In this document: positions 58,201 through 64,000 of the stretch, one piece after another
Position numbering within the stretch: the stretch's first letter is position 1
Layout: each line of letters opens with the position of its first letter
Origin: G963678255 sp963678255
GTDB taxonomy: Bacteria > Cloacimonadota > Cloacimonadia > Cloacimonadales > WRIO01
DNA: 64,000 bases
Direction: 5' to 3'
Assembly (NCBI GenBank): GCA_963678255.2
Contig: CAXXTW010000002.1
Location: forward strand, 124,001-188,000
Made by a program: the position numbers and the translations under genes
The notes under the pieces: model-generated
Told to the model about the DNA's origin: nothing
Seen by the model: only the letters and a program-made list of their open reading frames with translations
Database searches by the model: none

Positions 58201-59928
58201 CTATTCTATAATAAATTCTAAATTATACTTTGTGCCTGTTTTTGTGCTTATACTTAAGTTTGCATCAATTTGGATGGCTAAAAGGTTAATTAACTGCATA
58301 CCAAATCCATTTGAGTCTTGAAATGAACTTTCTGATGACCCTCCAATTCCATTATCAGATATTTCAATAAATACTTTTTTATCTTCCTCTTTTACGAAAA
58401 CACTTATCTCCCCTGATTCCAAACTTTCAAAAGCATGTTTCATTGAATTACTTAGTATTTCATATAGCATAATTCCTAAAGAAAATAAAATTTTTGCTTC
58501 TATTTTAAAATCCATTATCTCTTTGTTAACATTCACTTTTCCTCGATTGGGAAAACTATTCAGAATCTCATCGATCAATGGCGAAAAGTATTCTAACACA
58601 GATATCTCGTTAAATCCCTTTGATCGATATAACTTGTCATACAATAACATCATACTCTGTACTCTGTTTTTTGCATCCTCTAATGCATTTTTGGCATGGA
58701 TATCCTTAATATTAAAAGATTGAAGAGATAATAAACTAATTATTGTATTCATATTGTTCTTTATCCGATGATGTACTTCCTTTAATAAAAGATCCTTCTC
58801 ATTTAATAATGATTTTATTCTGTTTTCTGCTATCTTTCTTTCACTAATCTCTCTACCTACGGTTATAATAACTTTTTCCCCAAAATAGTTGCCTGCTGTT
58901 GCACTGATCTCTTTAGGAAAAACTTCTCCACTCTTTGTCATACCCCAAAATTCAAATGTTCCTGGTTGCCCATGATAAGCTTTCTCTAATATCTGATTAA
59001 CCTCTAGATAATTATTCATATCTTTGGCTGATAAAAATTCTGTTTTCTCGTGATATAACTCTTCGTTTGTATAACCATATTTTTTTATGACTTTATCATT
59101 AACAAATAAATACCTTTTATCTTTATCCATAATGAAAATCATCTCTTCCACACTATTTATGACAGCTTCATAGCTCTGTTTTGAAATAATTATATCTTCT
59201 TCTGCTTTTATTCTTTCCTTTATTTCTTTTTCTAAACGTAAATTGATCATTTCTGTTTCTTTTTGAGACTCAACTGCATCTTGCATGAGATTCAATGCAC
59301 TTAATCGAGCTATTTCTAAATTATCATTTGCATTTTGAAGCTCTTTTGTTCTTTCTTTAACAATATTTTCCATATTATTCATTAAAATTTTTAATTCGTT
59401 GGCTTGCATTTCAAACTTTTGATTGGATATAGAATTTTTCATGGCTAAAGCTATTGGTGAACTGATTATGCTAAATACCTCTTCAATTTCATGTACTCTG
59501 GTAAAATCATGAATATCAAAAACTAAAATGTTTCCTACAATCTCTCCGACTGCCCTTAAGGGAATACGAATTAAATTCTTAAATGACTCATTTTCCAAAA
59601 ATATCCTTATTGGATGGTGTCTATTGTAATCTGATACTAAATAGGGTAGAGGTTTAGGATTTTTGACTGGACAAAAAATTGATAGATCAATATTCTCAAA
59701 TAACTGTTTTTTTCTGTTTGGGCATACAGATAAAAGATTATGTTTTAATGACATTGATTCGTAAGTGATAAGAATTACAATCTTTGCTCCTGTGAGTTCT
59801 ATAACCATTTCAGATATTTTTTCACTTAATTCTTTTGGATTACTAGACGATAATAAACTCGTTATCATCTCAATTGCCATTAATTGTGCTGCTAAGAATT
59901 GTTGATTTTTGTTTGTCTTAAAATTCAT
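58201..59928 (-). CDS. sensor histidine kinase (GAF-PAS-HisKA_2)
   Basis: 575 aa, soluble. The GAF domain is about 20-165 (with the CPVKNPKPLPYLVSDY stretch), a coiled-coil linker about 170-250, a PAS domain about 250-370, then a HisKA_2 dimerisation domain (KEVHHRIKNNMNTI, phospho-His) and a HATPase (DNGIGG, GFGMQLI). HisKA_2 kinases often act with receivers that have RNA- or enzyme-linked outputs. It is the last gene of the corrinoid cluster and starts 5 nt after the small ORF. Confidence 0.87.
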   Translation of the reverse strand: MNFKTNKNQQFLAAQLMAIEMITSLLSSSNPKELSEKISEMVIELTGAKIVILITYESMSLKHNLLSVCPNRKKQLFENIDLSIFCPVKNPKPLPYLVSDYNRHHPIRIFLENESFKNLIRIPLRAVGEIVGNILVFDIHDFTRVHEIEEVFSIISSPIALAMKNSISNQKFEMQANELKILMNNMENIVKERTKELQNANDNLEIARLSALNLMQDAVESQKETEMINLRLEKEIKERIKAEEDIIISKQSYEAVINSVEEMIFIMDKDKRYLFVNDKVIKKYGYTNEELYHEKTEFLSAKDMNNYLEVNQILEKAYHGQPGTFEFWGMTKSGEVFPKEISATAGNYFGEKVIITVGREISERKIAENRIKSLLNEKDLLLKEVHHRIKNNMNTIISLLSLQSFNIKDIHAKNALEDAKNRVQSMMLLYDKLYRSKGFNEISVLEYFSPLIDEILNSFPNRGKVNVNKEIMDFKIEAKILFSLGIMLYEILSNSMKHAFESLESGEISVFVKEEDKKVFIEISDNGIGGSSESSFQDSNGFGMQLINLLAIQIDANLSISTKTGTKYNLEFIIE

Positions 59929-59933
59929 TTGAT

Positions 59934-60143
59934 TTATCTTACTATTGTTAAAAAAGGTAATCTAATAATAAATTTTATATTAAAAGTTAATTTAAAGAAC
60001 AACTCAATCTTTTTATTGTCTATTTTTTTCAATTCTGTTTTTGTGTAAAAACCTAAGCCAATATCAGTTAAATTTCCTGACATGATATCTTGATTTTTAC
60101 TATATAAATTATGATTACTCTTTGTTGTATTGGTTAAGATCAT
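59934..60143 (-). CDS. small ORF of unknown function, translationally coupled
   Basis: 69 aa, basic. Its ATG overlaps the stop of the UroD-family gene (ATGA at 60143-60140), has AGAGGGA upstream, and its stop lies 5 nt before the kinase start, so the position argues for real translation. No domain is recognised; the C-terminal 20 residues are hydrophobic and basic and might touch the membrane. It could also be the relic of a larger gene. Confidence 0.45.
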   Translation of the reverse strand: MILTNTTKSNHNLYSKNQDIMSGNLTDIGLGFYTKTELKKIDNKKIELFFKLTFNIKFIIRLPFLTIVR

Positions 60144-61168
60144 ACATTCCCTCTGATTGAAAAATCTTTACTAGCTCTGATCATTGCATGGATATTTTTG
60201 ATTGGTGTATTGATGGGGATATCTGCTCCAGAATTTGATAAAACAAATCGCCCTCTGTTTTGATTTTTTTCTAATAAATCAATACTTTTTGTATAGATCT
60301 CTTCCTCTGACATTGATGGCATACTTAGGTTGTCAATATTACCAATTATCAGTTGATTGTTTTTTATCTTTTTTATTGAGTCTTGAATATCATCTTTTGA
60401 ACTGATGGCTATTCCGATTACATTGGGTAAATCAGAAATCAAATCAAGGTTGTGTAATATCCTACCTCCGGTGTGATGAAAAATTATTGGTCCTTTTATC
60501 TTGTTAAAACTCTCTCTTAAATGTGAATACAGGATGCTTTTAAAAAGATCATGATTCATTATTTCTTCAGTTGCAATACCTTCTGTTATTACTAATGCCA
60601 TACAACCTGATGATAATAACCTATTGCACCAGTTTACATAAAATCTATTCAAATGTTCCAATACTTCTTCTTTTAACTTCTCATTGAAAAGGACGATCTC
60701 TATCCAGTTCTCTAATCCTAATAATAAAGCAGGAACAGATAAAGGCCCTGGCACTATTGAAAAAACAGGTATTTGCTTGTTATATTTTTTTGATAAAGTC
60801 TTAGTGATCTGAAGTGCAAGACCCAATCTCCCCGTTTTTTCTATACCGGGTAATGGCGCTTTTAGTAGGTCAATTCCGTTTTTAAATCTGTATTTTTTTA
60901 TGTTAGGTGCCTGATTGTCATACCATGCAACCTCACATCCGAAGGCTTCTGCAATTATACTATAATCAAATGGAGATATTAGACAATCTGGTTGAAATAC
61001 TTCTTGTGTGATTTCCTGAGATTTACAATACAAATCATGGTTACTATATACACTTTGTATAGATTGTTGAATCATTGGGCAACCATAGATCCCTAATACT
61101 GCAATAACCGGTGTTCTATCCACAGGTAATCCCTGAAGCGTCATTGTTATTCTTTCATAAGAATTCAT
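60140..61168 (-). CDS. UroD/MtaA-family (corrinoid methyltransferase-like) protein lacking zinc cysteines
   Basis: 342 aa from ATG 61168, which overlaps the stop of the corrinoid-protein gene (ATGA). The uroporphyrinogen-decarboxylase-type barrel is recognised by MTLQGLPVDRTPV, FGCEVAWYDN, GLALQ and NTPIKNIHAMI. In MtaA/MtbA methyltransferases zinc is bound by H-x-C and a late Cys. Here these places read HHTGG (231-235) and SNSGADIP (311-318), without cysteine. It is thus probably not a thiol methyltransferase. Coupled to the B12 protein and flanked by sensor genes. Confidence 0.8.
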   Translation of the reverse strand: MNSYERITMTLQGLPVDRTPVIAVLGIYGCPMIQQSIQSVYSNHDLYCKSQEITQEVFQPDCLISPFDYSIIAEAFGCEVAWYDNQAPNIKKYRFKNGIDLLKAPLPGIEKTGRLGLALQITKTLSKKYNKQIPVFSIVPGPLSVPALLLGLENWIEIVLFNEKLKEEVLEHLNRFYVNWCNRLLSSGCMALVITEGIATEEIMNHDLFKSILYSHLRESFNKIKGPIIFHHTGGRILHNLDLISDLPNVIGIAISSKDDIQDSIKKIKNNQLIIGNIDNLSMPSMSEEEIYTKSIDLLEKNQNRGRFVLSNSGADIPINTPIKNIHAMIRASKDFSIRGNV

Positions 61169-61824
61169 TTTAGCCTTCGATTCATTAAATCTATGAATAA
61201 CTGATCTACCAAGGCTGCGTTTGATGCTGTACAATCTCCTCCAACTTCAGACACAAGTTCAGGTCTCCAATTGAAGACAGCTCCTCCAACTGATAAAAAG
61301 ATTTTGTTTTTATATCCATTATCATCAATTAGTTTTCTTACTTTTTGAATATTCATCGCTGTTGTCTGCATCATAGCCGATATCCCAATTATGGATGAGT
61401 TTTCTTCTAGCGCTCTCGATAAAAATTCTTCTGCTGAAACTCCATTTCCCAAATCTATCACTTTCCATCCAGATACTTTTAAAAATGAACAAACGATCCT
61501 TTTGCCTAAACTATGATAGTCATCTTCAATATTTCCCATGATGACTATACCTTTTTTGTTATAGATTATACCATCACTTTGTGGCAAACATTTAATATAG
61601 ATTTCTTCAGCTATTTTTGACCCAACAAAAGTCTGTGCTAAAGATACTGCCCCTTTTCCCCAAAGTATTCCGATTTTGATTAACACAGGATCTAATATGT
61701 TTTTTAATATTAAGTTAGCTTCTATTCCTTTATGAAGACAATCATCAATTAACTGAAGAGCTGCTTTGCGATCAGAGTCTAAAAAGGAATTTATTAATTT
61801 ATCTCTTAAAATAGTAAAATCCAA
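61165..61824 (-). CDS. corrinoid (B12-binding) protein
   Basis: 219 aa. The N-terminal helical cap (about 5-85, methionine-synthase B12-binding type 2) is followed by the Rossmann B12 domain. The lower axial ligand motif D-x-H-x-x-G is D102-Y-H104-S-L-G107; the SVGGAVF and GGDCTASN motifs bind the corrin tail. It carries a methyl group between methyltransferases or senses cobalamin. It starts directly after the 5TM-PAS gene. Confidence 0.9.
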   Translation of the reverse strand: MDFTILRDKLINSFLDSDRKAALQLIDDCLHKGIEANLILKNILDPVLIKIGILWGKGAVSLAQTFVGSKIAEEIYIKCLPQSDGIIYNKKGIVIMGNIEDDYHSLGKRIVCSFLKVSGWKVIDLGNGVSAEEFLSRALEENSSIIGISAMMQTTAMNIQKVRKLIDDNGYKNKIFLSVGGAVFNWRPELVSEVGGDCTASNAALVDQLFIDLMNRRLK

Positions 61825-63363
61825 TTATTCCTCTGTTTGTTTTTTTAAATTACTATCTATTAATAAAAAGTCTAAATCGTAACGTTCTGTTTCTCCATAT
61901 TTAATACATAAATTATTAATCTCTTTTTTAAGCTCGATCATTTTTATTTCTCGACCTGTTGCTAACCGATTAAATATTAATAAATCCTCATTATACCTTA
62001 ATAGCTCATTTTTTTGTTTTAATAATAAATCCTCATTTTGCTTCCGTTCTGTTATGTTTACTCCCAAGCAGGCAATGCCATCAACTTTGCCATTTAAGGA
62101 ATAAAGTATCAAATTATTCCATTCGATCAAAAGATTTTTCCCTTCTTTTGTTCTGATTGTATTGATATAATAAGTCGGAAACTGATTTTTTGAAAAAGAT
62201 TTTTTAAATACTTCCTTATAAATAAAACTTCCTGTCCCTTCTTCAATAAAAAGATCAAACCAGTTTTCATTAATTATCTCTTCTCTTGTCCATCCGCTTT
62301 GTTTGAGTAAGTATTCATTACATAAAATGATGCGACCTTCTGTGTCAAGTATTAACCCAATCATCGAGACCATTTCAAAGATTGAACGAAATCTTTGCTC
62401 ACTTAATCTGAAAGAATGAGAAGCTTTGACTGTTTCTGTTATATCTCGAAAAACACCTTGAATAATAAATTGGTTATCAATAAAGGATTTTGTTAATGTA
62501 AGCTCGATATGCTTAATATCTTTCAATGAATTAGTGATTTCTATTTCCTGTATAAATGGAAAACTCATGAAAGACTCATTAAAAAATTTATTGCTAAATA
62601 AAATATTCTCATCACTAGGATATAATGACGAAATGTGTTTTCCCATTATTGCTTCCTCAGTTTTTTCAAAAAGTTTTAGAATTGCTTGATTAAATCTTAT
62701 TATATCTCCTGATTCCGCATCTATCCAAATTATTGCATCTGGGTTATTATCAAATACCAGTCTGAATTGTTTTTCTTGAGCTTTCAATTTTTCAGTTTGT
62801 TCAAAATAATTTCTTTGAAATAATAAAATTTTACCTATGATCAAACTTGTGATTGGATATATGATTAAAACTGGAAAAGCTATTTGCTTGATTACTAAGA
62901 TCCCCTTTCCTTGTGGAAGAGTTAACATTGTGATTAGCATGATGATATGAACGACTAAACCAAAACTGTATAACGTTATTAAACTTATCTTTTTATTTTT
63001 TCTAATCAGTGAATAATAGTATATATTACCTGTTATCGCAGAAAAAAGGATTACCAAACTTCCAGTTATTGCACCTGATCCGCCTTGATTAAGCCTCAGT
63101 ATGATAGCCATGATTACTGCTATAAGTGAGGGAAAGACTCCAAAAAACATTGCACATAAACTGATCATTATGGATCTTCCATCAAAAATGAGCCCTGGTT
63201 TGAAAATATATGGATATACCATGGCAATTAATGAAGCTACTCCAAATAGTAATCCTTGTAAATATAAATAAAACCAATTCTTATTCTTTTTTTGGGAAAT
63301 GAAACCTGAAATAATACTTAGGGTGATTAACATCATCATATTAAACACAATATCTTTAAACAT
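61825..63363 (-). CDS. membrane sensor, 5TM-LytS type with two PAS domains, no kinase domain
   Basis: 512 aa. The N-terminal 190 residues form a 5TMR-LYT-like membrane sensor (six or so hydrophobic helices, with LIFDGRSIMISLCAMFFG and RLNQGGSGAITG). Two PAS domains follow (about 200-320 and 325-445). It ends with a short helix (LATGREIKMIELKKEINNLC) and no HisKA or ATPase domain. It must signal through another protein, perhaps the kinases encoded on either side. Ends one nt before the corrinoid gene start. Confidence 0.82.
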   Translation of the reverse strand: MFKDIVFNMMMLITLSIISGFISQKKNKNWFYLYLQGLLFGVASLIAMVYPYIFKPGLIFDGRSIMISLCAMFFGVFPSLIAVIMAIILRLNQGGSGAITGSLVILFSAITGNIYYYSLIRKNKKISLITLYSFGLVVHIIMLITMLTLPQGKGILVIKQIAFPVLIIYPITSLIIGKILLFQRNYFEQTEKLKAQEKQFRLVFDNNPDAIIWIDAESGDIIRFNQAILKLFEKTEEAIMGKHISSLYPSDENILFSNKFFNESFMSFPFIQEIEITNSLKDIKHIELTLTKSFIDNQFIIQGVFRDITETVKASHSFRLSEQRFRSIFEMVSMIGLILDTEGRIILCNEYLLKQSGWTREEIINENWFDLFIEEGTGSFIYKEVFKKSFSKNQFPTYYINTIRTKEGKNLLIEWNNLILYSLNGKVDGIACLGVNITERKQNEDLLLKQKNELLRYNEDLLIFNRLATGREIKMIELKKEINNLCIKYGETERYDLDFLLIDSNLKKQTEE

Positions 63364-63388
63364 TATTTATTCTCAAATTCTTCAATTA

Positions 63389-64000
63389 TTATGTTATATC
63401 ATTTTGTATGTTTATACTGATAAATTCTGATAATTCTTCAAATGAAAATGGTTTTGATATACTTGCTGTAAAACCATAAGCTTTTGGGCTTGATATGATT
63501 GGGTCATTTGAATAACCACTTGAAGCAAATACTGGTATGTTTTGATCTAGTTTTCGTATCTCCTTGATGACTTCTTTTCCTCCAAGCCCACCAGGAATTG
63601 TTAAGTCCAATATCAATGCTTTTATCTCTTTTTCTCCAATCCAATCCTTTTTGAATTGTTCTATTGTCTCAACTCCTTCACTTGATATTAATACAGAATA
63701 TCCTGATTTTGAAAGCATTTTTTCATATAAACTATGAAAAAATTCTTCATCATCTAAAATTAATATTTTTCCTTGAGATTGGTGTATTGATACACTTTGT
63801 TTCGTTTCCTCATTAGCTTGGTCAATAGCAGGTAGGTATATATCAAAGGTAGTTCCCACATTTTCTTCGCTAATGACTTCTATAATTCCGTGATGCTTGT
63901 TGATTATGGAATAACTTGTTGATAACCCTAGTCCATGCCCTTTGTCCTTCGTTGTGAAAAAAGGGTCGAAGATCTGATTGATTATTTGAATTGGGATACC
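63389..64000 (-). CDS. hybrid histidine kinase, C-terminal part (5' end outside window)
   Basis: The frame is open to the right edge. The first visible residues are the end of a HATPase domain (IFDPFFTTKDKGHGLGLS, the F and G2 boxes, then VGTTFDIYLP). A receiver domain follows with acidic pocket ILDDEEF and phospho-Asp in LILDLTIPGG. The GTG at 63859 is not a true start. It is the first visible gene of the minus-strand sensory/corrinoid cluster. Confidence 0.88.
   Translation of the reverse strand, partial: GIPIQIINQIFDPFFTTKDKGHGLGLSTSYSIINKHHGIIEVISEENVGTTFDIYLPAIDQANEETKQSVSIHQSQGKILILDDEEFFHSLYEKMLSKSGYSVLISSEGVETIEQFKKDWIGEKEIKALILDLTIPGGLGGKEVIKEIRKLDQNIPVFASSGYSNDPIISSPKAYGFTASISKPFSFEELSEFISINIQNDIT

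Noticed and set aside
58415..58723. Plus-strand frames inside the histidine kinase and pyr genes
   Set aside because: They are antisense to well-conserved coding domains and lack start signals.

Overview
AT-rich bacterial chromosome segment. The gene content suggests an anaerobic fermenter of the FCB-type lineages, perhaps Cloacimonadota or a neighbour. Grounds are the C-terminal YPNPFNP-type sorting domains on two large secreted proteins, a NADH-linked [FeFe]-hydrogenase operon, a PyrK-dependent class 1B PyrD, and corrinoid/UroD-type methyltransferase proteins. The placement is inference; the complete 16S and 23S genes in the window would settle it. No tRNA gene was recognised.

Layout. 1-1424: 3' part of a GH31-type glycosidase. 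1740-8290: hydrogenase operon (DRTGG, RsbW-like ATPase, HydS-like [FeFe] protein, DRTGG, PHP, HydC, ATPase, cysteine-free ferredoxin-fold protein, HydB), closed by a strong terminator and lacking a catalytic hydA. 8354-9675: SUMF1-type secreted protein with a frameshift. 9846-24475: repeat-rich accessory island with five paralogous exported proteins (about 400 aa), each behind a near-identical promoter cassette. They stand in two arrays, each followed by an M23-peptidase gene. The first M23/vWA gene is split by an IS1634-like element; the second copy is truncated and carries two stop codons. 24690-28853: giant M6-type metalloprotease. 29211-34163: rRNA operon 16S-23S-5S-5S without spacer tRNAs.

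34177-39805 (minus): small membrane protein, PAS protein, LPP20-like protein, threonine aldolase, SprT-like protein, malic enzyme. 40184-40820: DUF2087 and GIY-YIG pair. 41062-42471: Ntn-hydrolase. 42818-44893: MarR regulator, MATE exporter, cold-shock protein. 44986-48015: hybrid histidine kinase. 48023-53972 (minus): folA, thyA, an alanine racemase with a large unknown C-terminal domain, an HD-GYP protein, a PIN-PhoH ATPase.

54050-58187 (minus): pyrB-pyrC-pyrK-pyrD. Its leader has a PyrR-binding-loop-like hairpin, a terminator-like hairpin lies between pyrC and pyrK, and four TTAGGG repeats run into the final terminator. 58201-64000 (minus): a sensory and corrinoid cluster with a hybrid kinase (cut by the window edge), a 5TM-PAS sensor without a kinase domain, a B12-binding protein, a UroD-family protein lacking the usual zinc cysteines, a small ORF and a HisKA_2 kinase.

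The most unusual parts are the mosaic paralog island, the hydrogenase operon without its catalytic subunit, the telomere-like G-rich terminator of the pyr operon and the corrinoid/kinase cluster.
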